Source: Altibacter sp. (GTDB taxonomy: Bacteria > Bacteroidota > Bacteroidia > Flavobacteriales > Flavobacteriaceae). Taken from it: a stretch of 37,608 nucleotides of DNA. The DNA lies in the NCBI GenBank assembly GCA_028285705.1, contig JANQOS010000115.1, positions 1 through 37,608 on the forward strand, given 5' to 3'. The position numbers and the translations under genes were made by a program. Positions 20,436 through 31,921 of this stretch are shown here, one piece after another. The stretch's first letter is position 1; each line of letters opens with the position of its first letter. The notes beneath the pieces were generated by a model, which had not been told where the DNA came from, searched no databases, and saw only the letters and a program-made list of their open reading frames with translations.

Positions 20436-20828
20436 TTAAACTCTTCTTCTTTTTGGAGGTCTGCACCCATTGTGCGGCATTGGCGTAACATCGATGATTT
20501 CGGTTACTTCAATACCTGAGTTATGAATTGAACGTATTGCAGATTCTCTACCATTACCTGGCCCTTTTACGTAAACTTTCACTTTACGTAAACCGGCAGC
20601 ATGTGCCACAGCAGAAGCATCTTCAGCAGCCAACTGTGCAGCATAAGGAGTATTCTTCTTAGATCCTCTAAAGCCCATTTTACCGGCAGATGACCAAGAG
20701 ATAACGTCCCCGTTCTTGTTTGTTAACGATATAATGATGTTGTTAAAGGAAGCTGTTACGTGTGCTGCACCAACAGACTCAACATTAACTTTGCGTTTTT
20801 TTGTACTTTTTGAGCTAGTCTTTGCCAT
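20436..20828 (-). CDS. rpsK: 30S ribosomal protein S11
   Basis: [45 protein letters not shown]...[14 protein letters not shown]. Confidence 0.99.
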   Translation of the reverse strand: MAKTSSKSTKKRKVNVESVGAAHVTASFNNIIISLTNKNGDVISWSSAGKMGFRGSKKNTPYAAQLAAEDASAVAHAAGLRKVKVYVKGPGNGRESAIRSIHNSGIEVTEIIDVTPMPHNGCRPPKRRRV

Positions 20829-20839
20829 ATCTCTAGGTA

Positions 20840-21214
20840 TTATTTAGTTGCCTTCTTCTTGTTAGCAACTGTTTTACGTTTTCCTTTTCTGGTTCTTGAG
20901 TTGTTCTTCGTACGTTGTCCTCTTAAAGGAAGTCCTGTTCTGTGACGAATACCTCTGTAACAACCAATATCCATTAAGCGCTTGATGCTCAATTGGACTT
21001 CACTACGTAATTCACCTTCGATTTTGAAAGACCCAACAGTTTCACGAATTGCCCCGATTTCATCATCGTTCCATTCGCTTACTTTTTTGTCTTCGCTAAC
21101 TCCGGCTTTGTTCAATATATCTTTCGCTCGGCTTTTACCAATTCCGAAGATATACGTTAACGCGATTACACCCCTTTTTTGTTTTGGGATATCTACACCT
21201 GCGATTCTTGCCAT
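20840..21214 (-). CDS. rpsM: 30S ribosomal protein S13
   Basis: [30 protein letters not shown]...[28 protein letters not shown]. Confidence 0.99.
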   Translation of the reverse strand: MARIAGVDIPKQKRGVIALTYIFGIGKSRAKDILNKAGVSEDKKVSEWNDDEIGAIRETVGSFKIEGELRSEVQLSIKRLMDIGCYRGIRHRTGLPLRGQRTKNNSRTRKGKRKTVANKKKATK

Positions 21215-21217
21215 AAT

Positions 21218-21334
21218 TTATCCTTGTCTTTGTTTGAACCTTGGGTTCTTTTTGTTAATTACATATAATCTACCTTTTCTGCGTACAATTTTGCAGTCGG
21301 CACTTCTTTTCTTAACGGATGCTCTAACTTTCAT
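21218..21334 (-). CDS. rpmJ: 50S ribosomal protein L36 (bL36), zinc-ligand-depleted type (absent from ORF track)
   Basis: Translated manually: [38 protein letters not shown], 38 aa, between rpsM and infA. Confidence 0.97.
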   Translation of the reverse strand: MKVRASVKKRSADCKIVRRKGRLYVINKKNPRFKQRQG

Positions 21335-21339
21335 CTCTA

Positions 21340-21555
21340 TTAGTATCTATAAGTTATACGAGCCTTTGTTAAATCGTAAGGGCTCATTTCTAATTTTACT
21401 TTGTCTCCGGGTAATAATTTAATATAGTGCATACGCATCTTCCCCGAAATATGTGCAGTGACAATATGACCGTTTTCCAATTCCACACGAAACATTGCAT
21501 TAGACAATGCTTCTACTATAGTTCCATCTTGTTCTATTGCGGGTTGTTTTGCCAT
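21340..21555 (-). CDS. infA: Translation initiation factor IF-1
   Basis: [71 protein letters not shown]. Confidence 0.99.
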   Translation of the reverse strand: MAKQPAIEQDGTIVEALSNAMFRVELENGHIVTAHISGKMRMHYIKLLPGDKVKLEMSPYDLTKARITYRY

Positions 21556-21557
21556 AA

Positions 21558-22901
21558 TTATGCTACTGCTTTTCTGTTTTTACCGGACTTCATTAGACCA
21601 TCGTAATGACGGTTTAATAAGTACGAATTAATTTGTTGCATTGTATCTATCGCCACCCCTACCATAATTAGTAGTGAGGTTCCTCCATAAAATAGTGCCC
21701 ATCCTTGCTGAATACCCATTAACTTCACAACAAATGCAGGGAATACTGCAATTAGTGCTAAGAAAATAGAACCTGGCAAGGTAATTTGAGACATAATTCT
21801 ATCCAACAATTCTGCTGTATCAGTACCTGGTTTAATTCCCGGAATAAATCCACCGCTACGTTTCAGATCGTCTGCCATCTTATTGGTTGGTACTGTAATT
21901 GCCGTATAGAAATAGGTAAATACTATGATCAATGCTGCAAATACAATATTGTACCAAAGGCCAAATATATCACTAAATGCTGCCTGAATCGACTGTGCCA
22001 TTTCACTTTCTGAAAGACTAGCCACTGCAGACGGTACAAACATAATAGCCTGTGCGAAAATAATAGGCATTACTCCTGAAGCATTCAGTTTTAATGGAAT
22101 AAATTGTCTGGCTCCAAAGATGTTCTTTTCGTATCCTCCGCTGGCAGTTCTGCGAGCGTATTGCACCGGTATCTTTCGTACTGCCATAACAAGCATTACA
22201 GATGCCAGTATGATCACAAACCAAATTACCAATTCAATAAGGATCATGATCAATCCTCCATTAGATTCTAATACTCTTGAAGCAAATTCCTGTGCAAAAG
22301 ACAGTGGTAAAGTTGCAATAATACCTACCATAATTAAGATAGATATACCATTACCAATTCCTTTGTCGGTGATCTTCTCTCCCAGCCACATTGCAAAAAT
22401 ACATCCTGTTACAAGAATGATTGTTGACGATACATAGAACATAGGAGTTTGCCCTAAGATAAATGCTTCAACCGGCACTCCTAATGCAGGTAGCCCAAAT
22501 AAATAACTTGGTGCCTGAACCAAACAGATTCCAATGGTTAACCAACGTGTTATTTGATTGATTTTCTTTCTACCACTTTCACCTTCTTTTTGTAATTTCT
22601 GAAGGTAAGGAACAGCAATCTGCATTAATTGAACCACAATCGAAGCTGATATATAAGGCATAATACCTAATGCGAAAACAGATGCGTTAGCAAATGCTCC
22701 ACCTGTAAATGCATTCAATAGTCCTCCTATTCCACCTGCATCAAATTTACCGGCAAAATCAGCAAGTTTAGATGCATCAATACCAGGCAATACAACCTGT
22801 GCACCAAAACGGTATACAAGTAATAGTCCCAGAGTAACCATGATTCGGTTTCTCAGCTCCTCTATTTTAAAAACGTTTTTTATGGTATCAATAAATTTCA
22901 T
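21558..22901 (-). CDS. secY: Preprotein translocase subunit SecY
   Basis: Multi-TM protein with [32 protein letters not shown] and [22 protein letters not shown]. Confidence 0.99.
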   Translation of the reverse strand: MKFIDTIKNVFKIEELRNRIMVTLGLLLVYRFGAQVVLPGIDASKLADFAGKFDAGGIGGLLNAFTGGAFANASVFALGIMPYISASIVVQLMQIAVPYLQKLQKEGESGRKKINQITRWLTIGICLVQAPSYLFGLPALGVPVEAFILGQTPMFYVSSTIILVTGCIFAMWLGEKITDKGIGNGISILIMVGIIATLPLSFAQEFASRVLESNGGLIMILIELVIWFVIILASVMLVMAVRKIPVQYARRTASGGYEKNIFGARQFIPLKLNASGVMPIIFAQAIMFVPSAVASLSESEMAQSIQAAFSDIFGLWYNIVFAALIIVFTYFYTAITVPTNKMADDLKRSGGFIPGIKPGTDTAELLDRIMSQITLPGSIFLALIAVFPAFVVKLMGIQQGWALFYGGTSLLIMVGVAIDTMQQINSYLLNRHYDGLMKSGKNRKAVA

Positions 22902-22914
22902 TGGTGTGCTGGAA

Positions 22915-23367
22915 TTACAAAGTTACTACTTCACCACCGGCAGCTTCAATTGCTTTTTGAGCTGTAGCAGTAAATTTGTGTGCTGTTACTGTTAATTTAG
23001 CGGTCAATTCTCCTCTTCCTAAAATTTTCACCATTTCATTTTTACCGACAAGACCCAAACCAACCAGAGTATCAAAGTCTAGAGTACCTTTTATTTTTTT
23101 ATCATCCACTAATTGCTGGATAACATCAAGATTAACTCCTTGATATTCTTTACGGTTAATGTTTGTAAATCCAAACTTAGGAACTCGACGTTGCAATGGC
23201 ATTTGTCCTCCTTCAAATCCAATTTTCTTAGAATATCCGGAACGGGACTTAGCTCCTTTATGTCCGCGAGTAGCAGTTCCTCCTTTACCAGAACCCTGAC
23301 CACGCCCTACACGTTTTCCTTTATTACTAACCGAACCTTTTGCAGGTTTTAAGTTACTTAAATCCAT
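22915..23367 (-). CDS. rplO: 50S ribosomal protein L15
   Basis: MDLSNLKPAKGSVSNKGKRVGRGQGSGKGGTATRGHKGAKSRSG. Confidence 0.99.
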   Translation of the reverse strand: MDLSNLKPAKGSVSNKGKRVGRGQGSGKGGTATRGHKGAKSRSGYSKKIGFEGGQMPLQRRVPKFGFTNINRKEYQGVNLDVIQQLVDDKKIKGTLDFDTLVGLGLVGKNEMVKILGRGELTAKLTVTAHKFTATAQKAIEAAGGEVVTL

Positions 23368-23377
23368 TATATATATC

Positions 23378-23557
23378 TTATTTAGTTTCTACTGAAACTA
23401 AGTGTTTAACTTTAGTTACCATACCAAGAATGTTTGGCGTGTCTTCATGCTCAACCGTTTGACCTATCTTGTGAAGGCCTAACGCTTCCAGCGTTCTTTT
23501 TTGGTTCTTTGTGCGGTTAATTGCACTCTTTACCTTTGTTACCTTAATTTTTGCCAT
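23378..23557 (-). CDS. rpmD: 50S ribosomal protein L30 (absent from ORF track)
   Basis: Translated manually: MAKIKVTKVKSAINRTKNQKRTLEALGLHKIGQTVEHEDTPNILGMVTKVKHLVSVETK, 59 aa, between rplO and rpsE. Confidence 0.97.
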   Translation of the reverse strand: MAKIKVTKVKSAINRTKNQKRTLEALGLHKIGQTVEHEDTPNILGMVTKVKHLVSVETK

Positions 23558-23577
23558 CTTCTAGTTTCTTAAATCGT

Positions 23578-24102
23578 TTATCCTTTATACAATTTCTCCA
23601 AAGAGATACCGCGTTGTTTTGCTACAGTTTGTGCACTACGTAATTGTAATAATGCATCAAAAGTTGCTTTAACCACATTGTGAGGGTTAGAGGATCCTTG
23701 AGACTTAGACAATACATCATGCACTCCCACTGCTTCCAACACAGCACGTACAGCTCCACCGGCAATTACTCCGGTACCGGGAGCAGCTGGTAAAAGATTT
23801 ACTCTTGCACCGCCATATTTTCCCTTTTGTTCATGGGGAAGGGTTGCTCTATTCAATGGAATTCGAACCAGGTTCTTTTTAGCGTCTTCAATAGCTTTTG
23901 CAATTGCACTTGCTACATCTTTAGACTTTCCAAGGCCATGTCCTACAACTCCGTTTTCATCACCAACTACAACAATAGCTGAAAATCCGAAGGCTCTACC
24001 CCCTTTAGTTACTTTAGTAACACGTTGTACACCTACTAAACGGTCTTTTAATTCCAGACCTCCTGGTTTTACTAATTCTACGTTTTTATAATCTTGATAC
24101 AT
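23578..24102 (-). CDS. rpsE: 30S ribosomal protein S5
   Basis: [46 protein letters not shown]. Confidence 0.99.
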   Translation of the reverse strand: MYQDYKNVELVKPGGLELKDRLVGVQRVTKVTKGGRAFGFSAIVVVGDENGVVGHGLGKSKDVASAIAKAIEDAKKNLVRIPLNRATLPHEQKGKYGGARVNLLPAAPGTGVIAGGAVRAVLEAVGVHDVLSKSQGSSNPHNVVKATFDALLQLRSAQTVAKQRGISLEKLYKG

Positions 24103-24107
24103 ACTAC

Positions 24108-24464
24108 TTAGAATTTAAGGCCGCCTTCGCGAGCTCCTTCAGCTAATGATTTTACTCTTCCGTGATATAGGTAACCGCCTCTGTCAAAAGATACGGTTTC
24201 AACACCTGCTTTTGTAGCTTTTTCGGCAATTGCTTTTCCTACTAATTTTGCTGCTTCGGTCTTATTGACCTTTGAAGCATCAATATCTTTGTCTCTTGAT
24301 GATGCGGCGGTTATTGTTTTTCCGGTTACATCGTCAATAAGTTGCGCATAAATCTCTTTATTACTTCGAAAAACAGCCAAACGCGGACGTTGCTCTGTTC
24401 CTGAAACAGTTTTTCTTATTCTGAAACGAATACGATCTCTTCTATCGTTCTTTGATAATGCCAT
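24108..24464 (-). CDS. rplR: 50S ribosomal protein L18
   Basis: [38 protein letters not shown]...[26 protein letters not shown]. Confidence 0.99.
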   Translation of the reverse strand: MALSKNDRRDRIRFRIRKTVSGTEQRPRLAVFRSNKEIYAQLIDDVTGKTITAASSRDKDIDASKVNKTEAAKLVGKAIAEKATKAGVETVSFDRGGYLYHGRVKSLAEGAREGGLKF

Positions 24465-24475
24465 AACTATATTTG

Positions 24476-25018
24476 TTATGCAGATTTACCTGCTTTTCTT
24501 CTTATTTGTTCACCTACAAACTTGATTCCTTTTCCTTTATAAGGTTCCGGCTTACGGAAGGCACGAATTTTCGCAGCTACCTGTCCAACCAATTGTTTGT
24601 CGTGAGATGTTAATTTTACTATTGGGTTCTTTCCTTTTTCAGAAACAGTTTCCACTTTTACTTCCGGTGCAATGTCTAACACAATGTTGTGAGAGAAGCC
24701 AATTGCCAAATCTAATTTTTGTCCTTGGTTGGTAGCACGATATCCTACACCAACTAGTTCCAGTTCTTTAGACCATCCCTTGGATACACCTTCGATCATA
24801 TTATAAATCAAAGATCTATATAAACCGTGTTTTGCTCTGTGATCTTTTGCTTCTGAAGAGCGCGTTACCTGTACATTTCCATCTTCAACTTTAATGTTCA
24901 CGTCAGAGTACTCTTGAGTTAACTCACCTAATTTTCCCTTTACTGTTATTACGTTGTCTTTTATATCGACTGTAACTCCTTCTGGGATCGCTACCGGGTT
25001 ATTACCTATTCTTGACAT
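24476..25018 (-). CDS. rplF: 50S ribosomal protein L6
   Basis: [15 protein letters not shown]...[40 protein letters not shown]. Confidence 0.99.
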   Translation of the reverse strand: MSRIGNNPVAIPEGVTVDIKDNVITVKGKLGELTQEYSDVNIKVEDGNVQVTRSSEAKDHRAKHGLYRSLIYNMIEGVSKGWSKELELVGVGYRATNQGQKLDLAIGFSHNIVLDIAPEVKVETVSEKGKNPIVKLTSHDKQLVGQVAAKIRAFRKPEPYKGKGIKFVGEQIRRKAGKSA

Positions 25019-25039
25019 TTCTTTATTGTCTTTAAATTA

Positions 25040-25441
25040 TTAGTATACGTAACACAATACTTCACCGCCAACGTTCTGTGCCTGTGCCTGCTTTCCTGTC
25101 ATTACTCCTGCTGAAGTAGAAACAATAGCAATACCCAAACCATTTAAGATACGTGGCAATTCTGATGAACCTGCATATTTACGTAAACCTGGTTTACTAA
25201 TTCTTTGAATCTTTTTGATAACAGGGTCTTTAGTAAGCTTGTCATACTTTAAAGCGATCTTGATAGTTCCTTGTGGTCCTTTATCGTCTTCAAACTTGTA
25301 GCTTAGTATATAACCCTGGTCAAATAAGATCTTTGTGATCTCCTTTTTAAGGTTCGAAGCGGGCACTTCTACTACTCTGTGTCCTGCTTTGACTGCATTT
25401 CTAACTCTGGTTAGAAAATCTGCGATTGGATCTGTTGTCAT
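25040..25441 (-). CDS. rpsH: 30S ribosomal protein S8
   Basis: TDPIADFLTRVRNAVKAGHRVVEVPASNLKKEITKIL...GLGIAIVSTSAGVMTGKQAQAQNVGGEVLCYVY. Confidence 0.99.
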   Translation of the reverse strand: MTTDPIADFLTRVRNAVKAGHRVVEVPASNLKKEITKILFDQGYILSYKFEDDKGPQGTIKIALKYDKLTKDPVIKKIQRISKPGLRKYAGSSELPRILNGLGIAIVSTSAGVMTGKQAQAQNVGGEVLCYVY

Positions 25442-25501
25442 TTGTTTTAGTTTACGGAAGTGGTTTTCGGTATGTACCGAACCTGCAACCTGTTTATAAT
25501 T

Positions 25502-25771
25502 TTACCAACTAGCCTTACGAACTCCTGGAATTAAACCTTGATTGGCCATTTCACGGAAAGTTACACGTGAAATTCCAAACGTTCTCATATAGCCTTTAGG
25601 TCTTCCGGTTAATTTACAACGGTTATGTTGACGTACCGGTGAAGCATTTTTTGGCAACTTTTGCAAGCCTTCCCAATCGCCAGCTTCTTTTAAAGCTTTG
25701 CGTTTTTCAGCATACTTAGCAACCATTTTTGCTCTTTTAACCTCACGGGCTTTCATTGATTCTTTAGCCAT
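25502..25771 (-). CDS. rpsN: 30S ribosomal protein S14, zinc-independent (C-) type
   Basis: 89 aa, [51 protein letters not shown]; no CxxC pair. Confidence 0.99.
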   Translation of the reverse strand: MAKESMKAREVKRAKMVAKYAEKRKALKEAGDWEGLQKLPKNASPVRQHNRCKLTGRPKGYMRTFGISRVTFREMANQGLIPGVRKASW

Positions 25772-25774
25772 CTC

Positions 25775-26326
25775 TTAGTTCTTTTTAAAAGGTAATCCTA
25801 GTTCAGTTAGTAATGATTTTGCTTCTTTATCTGTTTCGGCAGAAGTTACAAATGTAATATTCATCCCTTCGATCTTCTTTACTTTATCGATATCGATCTC
25901 AGGAAAGATGATCTGTTCAGTAATCCCTAAAGAGTAATTACCTCTACCATCAAAACCAGTAGCTTTTATTCCGTTAAAATCACGTACCCTTGGCAATGCA
26001 GATGTTACCAGTCTATCTAAAAACTCATACATTCGCTCACCACGTAACGTAACCATAGCACCAATTGGCATTCCTTTACGAAGTTTAAAACTTGCAACAT
26101 CCTTTTTAGAGATCGTTGCAATTGCTTTTTGACCGGTAATATTGGTCAATTCTTCTACAGAATAGTCAATTAATTTTTTGTCAGCTACGGCAGCACCTAC
26201 TCCACGAGACACAACAATGCGCTCTAGTTTTGGTACCTGCATCACATTTTTGTAGCCAAACTCGTCTGTAAGAGCATTTATTACTCTGCTCTTGTATTCT
26301 TCCTTAAGTCTTGGTGTATATCCCAT
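25775..26326 (-). CDS. rplE: 50S ribosomal protein L5
   Basis: [40 protein letters not shown]...[30 protein letters not shown]. Confidence 0.99.
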   Translation of the reverse strand: MGYTPRLKEEYKSRVINALTDEFGYKNVMQVPKLERIVVSRGVGAAVADKKLIDYSVEELTNITGQKAIATISKKDVASFKLRKGMPIGAMVTLRGERMYEFLDRLVTSALPRVRDFNGIKATGFDGRGNYSLGITEQIIFPEIDIDKVKKIEGMNITFVTSAETDKEAKSLLTELGLPFKKN

Positions 26327-26328
26327 AA

Positions 26329-26643
26329 CTATAATACTTGATTCGATTTTTTAGAAAATCGTACTTTTTTACCATCTTCCATTCTATATCCCACACGTGT
26401 TGCTTCTCCGGATTTTGGATCTAACAATGCAAGATTAGAAATATGAATAGGAGCTTCTTTCTCTGTGATTCCACCCTGAGGATTTGCAGCGCTTGGCTTC
26501 TCATGTTTCTTCACAGTATTCACTCCTTCTACTATTGCTTTGTTTTTGTCAAGAAATACTTTCATCACTTTACCTTCAGAACCTTTATGTTCTCCGGTAG
26601 TAACAACTACTGTATCTCCAGATTTTATTTTAAGCTTTGCCAT
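26329..26643 (-). CDS. rplX: 50S ribosomal protein L24
   Basis: [46 protein letters not shown]. Confidence 0.99.
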   Translation of the reverse strand: MAKLKIKSGDTVVVTTGEHKGSEGKVMKVFLDKNKAIVEGVNTVKKHEKPSAANPQGGITEKEAPIHISNLALLDPKSGEATRVGYRMEDGKKVRFSKKSNQVL

Positions 26644-26656
26644 CTTAATTTTCGTA

Positions 26657-27025
26657 TTAAAGCACTTCTGGTGCCAATGATACTATTTTCATAAATTGTT
26701 TATCACGAAGTTCTCTGGCAACCGGGCCAAAAACACGAGTTCCTCTCATTTCCCCTTGTGGGTTTAAAAGCACACATGCATTGTCGTCAAAACGGATGTA
26801 TGACCCATCCGGTCTTCTAACTTCTTTCACGGTACGCACCACTACTGCAGTAGAAACGGCTCCTTTTTTAATAGTTCCATTGGGAGTAGCTTCTTTTACA
26901 GTAACTACAATTTTATCTCCGATAGAAGCGTATCTCTTTTTTGTACCGCCCAACACTCTAATTGTAAGCACTTCTTTAGCACCGGTGTTGTCTGCTACTT
27001 TTAGTCTTGATTCTTGTTGTATCAT
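26657..27025 (-). CDS. rplN: 50S ribosomal protein L14
   Basis: [27 protein letters not shown]...[25 protein letters not shown]. Confidence 0.99.
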   Translation of the reverse strand: MIQQESRLKVADNTGAKEVLTIRVLGGTKKRYASIGDKIVVTVKEATPNGTIKKGAVSTAVVVRTVKEVRRPDGSYIRFDDNACVLLNPQGEMRGTRVFGPVARELRDKQFMKIVSLAPEVL

Positions 27026-27027
27026 GA

Positions 27028-27285
27028 TTACTTCGCTCTTTCAATTATTTCTACTAACCTCCAACATTTGGTTTTACTTAAAGGTCTTGTTTCCATGATC
27101 TTTACAGTATCTCCTTCGTTACAGTCGTTTTTCTCATCGTGTGCAACGTATTTTTTCGTTTTTAACACGAACTTTCCGTACATAGGGTGTTTTACTTTTT
27201 TTACTTCTGCAACGACAATGGACTTTTCCATTTTGCTACTGGTAACTACCCCGATACGTTCTTTTCTTAAGTTTCTTTTTTCCAT
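27028..27285 (-). CDS. rpsQ: 30S ribosomal protein S17
   Basis: [74 protein letters not shown]. Confidence 0.99.
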   Translation of the reverse strand: MEKRNLRKERIGVVTSSKMEKSIVVAEVKKVKHPMYGKFVLKTKKYVAHDEKNDCNEGDTVKIMETRPLSKTKCWRLVEIIERAK

Positions 27286-27302
27286 CTTTCAGCTTCGCAC
27301 AG

Positions 27303-27494
27303 TTATTGTACTTCTCTTTTAGTTAGTTCTGTCGCAATTCTCGCAATGGTTCTTCTATGCGATCTTAGTTGAATTGGATTTTCCAACGGTGAAATGGCAT
27401 GTGCCATTTTTAGGTCTGAATATGCTTTTTTAGATTCAGTTAGTTTTTCCTGAAGCTCCGCTGTTGATGTCTCGTTTATCTCTGATTGTTTCAT
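27303..27494 (-). CDS. rpmC: 50S ribosomal protein L29
   Basis: STAELQEKLTESKKAYSDLKMAHAISPLENPIQLRSHRRTIARIATELTKR. Confidence 0.98.
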   Translation of the reverse strand: MKQSEINETSTAELQEKLTESKKAYSDLKMAHAISPLENPIQLRSHRRTIARIATELTKREVQ

Positions 27495-27506
27495 TTTTCA
27501 AAAAAA

Positions 27507-27926
27507 TTAAGCTTGATAATCTCTAGACATGACAAATTTTGTTTTTACCGGAAGCTTTTGAGCCGCAAGACGTAAAGCTTCTTTTGCAGTTTCCAAAGAA
27601 ACTCCGGAAACTTCAAACAATATTCTACCAGGTTTAACAACAGCTGCCCAATATTCTACAGCACCTTTACCTTTACCCATACGTACCTCCAGAGGTTTCT
27701 TAGTAATAGGTTTATCCGGGAATATCATAATCCAGATAGAACCTTCCCTTTTCATATAACGGGTAGCAGCAATACGTGCAGCTTCTATTTGACGTGCTGT
27801 CAAGAAATTTGAATCTAAAGACTTAATACCAAAGGTTCCGTAGGCAAGTTGGTTACCACGTCCGGCATTCCCTTTCATACGGCCTTTTTGTTGTTTACGG
27901 TATTTTGTTCTCTTAGGTTGTAACAT
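27507..27926 (-). CDS. rplP: 50S ribosomal protein L16
   Basis: [75 protein letters not shown]. Confidence 0.99.
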   Translation of the reverse strand: MLQPKRTKYRKQQKGRMKGNAGRGNQLAYGTFGIKSLDSNFLTARQIEAARIAATRYMKREGSIWIMIFPDKPITKKPLEVRMGKGKGAVEYWAAVVKPGRILFEVSGVSLETAKEALRLAAQKLPVKTKFVMSRDYQA

Positions 27927-27944
27927 TTTCTCTTATTTAAAAAA

Positions 27945-28664
27945 TTACTTTCTACGACGTGATTTGTTATTACCACCTCGTCCGGATCCACCTTTTCCAC
28001 CTTTTTTGGCTAAACCAACAAGGGGAGAAAGCTCTCTTTTTCCATATACTTCACCTTTCATAATCCACACTTTAACACCCAATCTACCATAAGTAGTGTG
28101 TGCCTCAACTAAAGCATAGTCTATATCGGCTCTAAATGTTGATAAAGGAATACGTCCGTCCTTATAAGATTCTGAACGCGCCATCTCAGCTCCATTTAAA
28201 CGGCCAGAAATTTGAATTTTAATCCCCTCTGCATTCATACGCATTGCAGCAGCAATAGCCATTTTTATTGCTCGACGATAAGAAATTCTGTTTTCTATTT
28301 GTCTTGCAACACTGGCTCCTACTAAAAAGGCATCTAATTCCGGTCTTTTAATCTCATGGATGTTGATCTGAACCTCTTTACCGGTAATTTTCTTAAGCTC
28401 CTCTTTTAGCTTGTCTACTTCCTGGCCACCTTTTCCGATAATGATACCGGGACGGGCAGTGGTAATAGTAACGGTTACAAGCTTAAGTGTACGCTCAATA
28501 ATTACTCTGGACACACTAGCCTTACTTAAACGAGCGTGAACATATTTTCTAATCTTGTCGTCTTCGGCTAATTTATCACCGTAGTCGTTACCTCCGTACC
28601 AGTTGGATTCCCATCCTCTAATAATACCCAGGCGATTCCCGATTGGATTTGTCTTTTGTCCCAT
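27945..28664 (-). CDS. rpsC: 30S ribosomal protein S3
   Basis: [27 protein letters not shown] domain [24 protein letters not shown]. Confidence 0.99.
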   Translation of the reverse strand: MGQKTNPIGNRLGIIRGWESNWYGGNDYGDKLAEDDKIRKYVHARLSKASVSRVIIERTLKLVTVTITTARPGIIIGKGGQEVDKLKEELKKITGKEVQINIHEIKRPELDAFLVGASVARQIENRISYRRAIKMAIAAAMRMNAEGIKIQISGRLNGAEMARSESYKDGRIPLSTFRADIDYALVEAHTTYGRLGVKVWIMKGEVYGKRELSPLVGLAKKGGKGGSGRGGNNKSRRRK

Positions 28665-28667
28665 TTA

Positions 28668-29078
28668 TTAATTGCTTTGTGTGTTATCGTTAGCTCCCAA
28701 CACGAGTGTTACGTGATTGGAACGTTTTCTAATTCTGTGTGCGCGGCCTTGCGGAGCAGGACGAAGTCTTTTCAACATCGTTCCGCTATCCACACGGATT
28801 TCTTTAATAAAAAGATCTGCATCTTCTACAGAAGCATCTTCGTTTTTAGCTTGCCAGTTTGCAATTGCAGACAATACAAGTTTTTCTAAACGGCGAGATG
28901 ATTCTTTAGAACTGAACTTTAAAATATTAAGCGCTTTGTCTACTTTTTCCCCTCTAATTAAATCCGCCATTAGACGCATTTTTCTTGGTGATGTAGGGCA
29001 ATTGTTCAATTTAGCAAAGTACATTGTCTTTTTTGCTTCCTTGATCTGTTCTGCTCTTTCTCTTTTACGAACTCCCAT
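28668..29078 (-). CDS. rplV: 50S ribosomal protein L22
   Basis: [56 protein letters not shown]. Confidence 0.99.
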   Translation of the reverse strand: MGVRKRERAEQIKEAKKTMYFAKLNNCPTSPRKMRLMADLIRGEKVDKALNILKFSSKESSRRLEKLVLSAIANWQAKNEDASVEDADLFIKEIRVDSGTMLKRLRPAPQGRAHRIRKRSNHVTLVLGANDNTQSN

Positions 29079-29084
29079 GGCCTA

Positions 29085-29363
29085 TTATTTTTTTCCTTTA
29101 TTTTTTGCACCAGCGTGACCACGGAATGATCTTGTAGGTGAAAATTCTCCTAATTTATGCCCTACCATATTCTCAGTAACATATACCGGTACGAATTGAC
29201 GTCCGTTATGTACTGCTATGGTTTGTCCAACAAAATCCGGAGTAATCATTGAAGCTCGTGACCAGGTCTTGATCACAGTCTTTTTTTTAGACTCAACATT
29301 TTGTTGTACTTTCTGTTCTAACTTATAGTGAACGTAAGGTCCTTTTTTTAATGATCTTGCCAT
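29085..29363 (-). CDS. rpsS: 30S ribosomal protein S19
   Basis: [19 protein letters not shown]...[26 protein letters not shown]. Confidence 0.99.
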   Translation of the reverse strand: MARSLKKGPYVHYKLEQKVQQNVESKKKTVIKTWSRASMITPDFVGQTIAVHNGRQFVPVYVTENMVGHKLGEFSPTRSFRGHAGAKNKGKK

Positions 29364-29366
29364 AGC

Positions 29367-30191
29367 TTATTTCTTTCTACGTTCGATTATATATTTATTA
29401 CTAGCTTTAGTTTTAGAACGGGTTCTATATCCTTTTGCAGGAATACCGTTTCTAGAACGTGGGTGACCTCCTGAAGACTTTCCTTCACCACCACCCATTG
29501 GGTGATCAACAGGGTTCATTACCACAGGTCTTGTACGAGGCCTTCTTCCTAACCATCTTGATCTACCTGCTTTACCAGATACTAACAATTGGTGGTCACT
29601 GTTTGAAACAGCTCCAATTGTTGCCATACAGGTAACTAAGATCAATCGTGTTTCTCCAGAAGGTAATTTAACGGTTGCATATTTTCCGTCTCTAGCCATA
29701 AGTTGAGCAAATGCTCCTGCACTACGTGCTAAAACAGCTCCCTGGCCGGGACGTAATTCTATACAAGATATTATGGTACCTAATGGAATATTGGCAAGTG
29801 TCATTGCGTTTCCTATTTCGGGAGCAACTTTCTCTCCGGAAACTATATTTTGCCCAACTTGAAGACCGTTCTGTGCAATTACATAGCGCTTCTCACCATC
29901 CTGGTAATTCACCAATGCTATAAATGCTGTACGGTTTGGATCATATTCTATGGACACAACCGTTGCAGGGATTCCTGCTTTGTCACGTTTAAAATCGATA
30001 ATTCGATATTTTCTTTTATGACCACCACCTATGTAGCGCATGGTCATTTTTCCTTGACTATTTCTACCACCAGATCTCTTATTCGGAGCTAATAAACTTT
30101 TCTCCGGCTTATCAGTTGTTATGGCGTCAAATCCATTTACAACTCTAAAACGCTGACCTGGGGTGATAGGTTTTAATTTTCTTACTGACAT
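29367..30191 (-). CDS. rplB: 50S ribosomal protein L2
   Basis: [16 protein letters not shown]...[30 protein letters not shown]...[24 protein letters not shown]. Confidence 0.99.
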   Translation of the reverse strand: MSVRKLKPITPGQRFRVVNGFDAITTDKPEKSLLAPNKRSGGRNSQGKMTMRYIGGGHKRKYRIIDFKRDKAGIPATVVSIEYDPNRTAFIALVNYQDGEKRYVIAQNGLQVGQNIVSGEKVAPEIGNAMTLANIPLGTIISCIELRPGQGAVLARSAGAFAQLMARDGKYATVKLPSGETRLILVTCMATIGAVSNSDHQLLVSGKAGRSRWLGRRPRTRPVVMNPVDHPMGGGEGKSSGGHPRSRNGIPAKGYRTRSKTKASNKYIIERRKK

Positions 30192-30217
30192 TTTTGTCTA
30201 ATTAAATCTAAGCGAAC

Positions 30218-30508
30218 TTAGATGTTACTGTAAAAATCTATTGTATCACCTTCCGCCACCTGTACAATTGCCTTTTTATAAGCATTTGTTTTACCAGTTT
30301 GGATACCCGTTTTTGTATAGCGGGTTTTCCTGTTTGGGCGGACATTCATTGTACGAACCTTTTCAACAGAAACTCCGTAAGCAGCTTCCACCGCTTTCTT
30401 GATCTCTACCTTGTTCGCCTTTGGGTTTACTACAAAACCGTATCGGTTATTTATTTCCGCATCGGTAGTAGCTTTTTCCGTAATAATAGGTTTTATTAAG
30501 ATATTCAT
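30218..30508 (-). CDS. rplW: 50S ribosomal protein L23
   Basis: MNILIKPIITEKATTDAEINNRYGFVVNPKANKVEIKKAVEAAYGVSVEKVRTMN. Confidence 0.99.
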   Translation of the reverse strand: MNILIKPIITEKATTDAEINNRYGFVVNPKANKVEIKKAVEAAYGVSVEKVRTMNVRPNRKTRYTKTGIQTGKTNAYKKAIVQVAEGDTIDFYSNI

Positions 30509-30515
30509 CTTGTTT

Positions 30516-31145
30516 CTATTTACTTAAGTTTGTTTCAATTCCTTCCAAAGAACTTTCAAACAGCACAAGACTGTTTGCATTCATAATTTTATAAGTACTT
30601 AATTCTGAGTTAGTTACAACTTCAGTACCTTTCAAATTGCGAGACGACAAATATACATTATTATTTAACTCTCCCAACACAAACAAAGATTTTTTGTTTT
30701 CAAGTCCTAGCGACTTTAAAACAGATGTAAAATTCTTGGTTTTAGGTTCCTCAAAATTAAGGTTTTCCAGCACCACAATTGCTTTGTCATTTGCCTTGAT
30801 ACTCAATGCAGAACGACGTGCCAGACGCTTCAAATTCTTGTTCAGTTTAAAGGAATAGTTTCTTGGTCTTGGACCAAACATTCTACCACCTCCTTTAAAT
30901 ATACCAGACTTTATACTTCCTGCTCGGGCAGTACCAGTCCCCTTTTGTTTTTTGATCTTTCTGGTTGAACCAGTAATCTCAGCACGCTCTTTTGCTTTAT
31001 GTGTTCCTTGTCTTTGATTGGCAAGGTATTGCTTCACATCAAGGTAAACAGCATGATTGTTAGGCTCTATTCCAAACACATCTTTAGAAAGTTCTACTTT
31101 CCTACCGGTGTCTTTTCCGTTAATATCTAATACAGCTACCTTCAT
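30516..31145 (-). CDS. rplD: 50S ribosomal protein L4
   Basis: [26 protein letters not shown]...[37 protein letters not shown]. Start at 31145, not the track's 31190; its ATG overlaps the rplC TAA by 1 nt. Confidence 0.98.
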   Translation of the reverse strand: MKVAVLDINGKDTGRKVELSKDVFGIEPNNHAVYLDVKQYLANQRQGTHKAKERAEITGSTRKIKKQKGTGTARAGSIKSGIFKGGGRMFGPRPRNYSFKLNKNLKRLARRSALSIKANDKAIVVLENLNFEEPKTKNFTSVLKSLGLENKKSLFVLGELNNNVYLSSRNLKGTEVVTNSELSTYKIMNANSLVLFESSLEGIETNLSK

Positions 31146-31756
31146 TATTTCTGAATCATTACGTAAGCGTTTTTGTGACCGGGAACACACCCTTTCACAA
31201 CAAGCAGGTTCTTTTCAGCAACTACTTTTAACACTTTCAAGTTTTGTACTTTCACTTTCTCATTCCCCATTTGTCCAGCCATTTTCATTCCTTTGAATAC
31301 TCTCGCAGGATAGGATGCTGCACCAATAGAACCAGGAGCTCTTAAACGGTTATGTTGTCCGTGAGTAGCTTGACCTACACCGGCAAAACCATGGCGTTTT
31401 ACAACTCCCTGGAATCCTTTACCTTTTGAAGTTCCGGAAACGTCCACAAACTCGCCTTCGATAAAGTGCTCTACAGTGATCGTATCACCTAATTTATATT
31501 CTTCTTCAAATCCTTGGAATTCGGCGACTTTACGTTTTGCAACGGTTCCTGCTTTTTTAGCATGCCCTTCGGCAGCTTTTGTAACAGTCTTCTTGTCATC
31601 GAAACCAAGTTGAAGAGCTTCGTACCCGTCAACCTCTTTGGTTCTGACTTGGGTAACAACACAGGGGCCTGCTTCAATAACGGTACACGGTAAATTTTTA
31701 CCGTTCTCGTCAAAGATGCTGGTCATCCCTATCTTTCTTCCAATTAACCCAGACAT
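31145..31756 (-). CDS. rplC: 50S ribosomal protein L3
   Basis: [52 protein letters not shown]. Confidence 0.99.
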   Translation of the reverse strand: MSGLIGRKIGMTSIFDENGKNLPCTVIEAGPCVVTQVRTKEVDGYEALQLGFDDKKTVTKAAEGHAKKAGTVAKRKVAEFQGFEEEYKLGDTITVEHFIEGEFVDVSGTSKGKGFQGVVKRHGFAGVGQATHGQHNRLRAPGSIGAASYPARVFKGMKMAGQMGNEKVKVQNLKVLKVVAEKNLLVVKGCVPGHKNAYVMIQK

Positions 31757-31800
31757 ATTTAATTATTATTTAGTTATTAATTATTCTTTAAATATTACTT

Positions 31801-31820
31801 CTAAAAGGAAACCCTTTTAG
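31801..31820 (-). other. Perfect 8-bp hairpin in rplC leader (CTAAAAGG-GTTT-CCTTTTAG on minus strand)
   Basis: Forward CTAAAAGG (31801-31808) AAAC CCTTTTAG (31813-31820), directly downstream (minus strand) of the T7 tract of the next element. Confidence 0.6.
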
Positions 31821-31852
31821 AAAAAAACAGGGTCAAAATAAATTCAACCCTG
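31821..31852 (-). terminator. Terminator/attenuator-like hairpin between rpsJ and rplC
   Basis: Minus strand CAGGGTTGAA-TTTAT-TTTTGACCCTG followed by TTTTTTT; 10-bp stem including two G-U wobbles, 5-nt loop. Confidence 0.7.
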
Positions 31853-31897
31853 AATTGTATTTTGTTCCGTTTTTCCTTCGCTCACAGCTCCGGACAT
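31844..31897 (-). CDS. Candidate 17-aa leader peptide MSGAVSEGKTEQNTIQG in rpsJ-rplC gap
   Basis: ATG at 31897-31895, TGA at 31846-31844, the stop lying inside the 5' arm of the terminator-like hairpin. No homology evidence; could be chance. Confidence 0.25.
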   Translation of the reverse strand: MSGAVSEGKTEQNTIQG

Positions 31898-31901
31898 GTT
31901 A

Positions 31902-31921
31902 CTGAAACTATAGTGTTTCAG
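31902..31921 (-). other. Hairpin CTGAAAC-(6 nt)-GTTTCAG just after rpsJ stop
   Basis: Perfect 7-bp inverted repeat, 9 nt downstream of the rpsJ stop codon on the minus strand. Confidence 0.5.

Noticed and set aside
20982-21422. 146-aa plus-strand ORF spanning rpsM, rpmJ and infA
   Set aside because: Antisense to three conserved genes; rpmJ lies on the other strand here.
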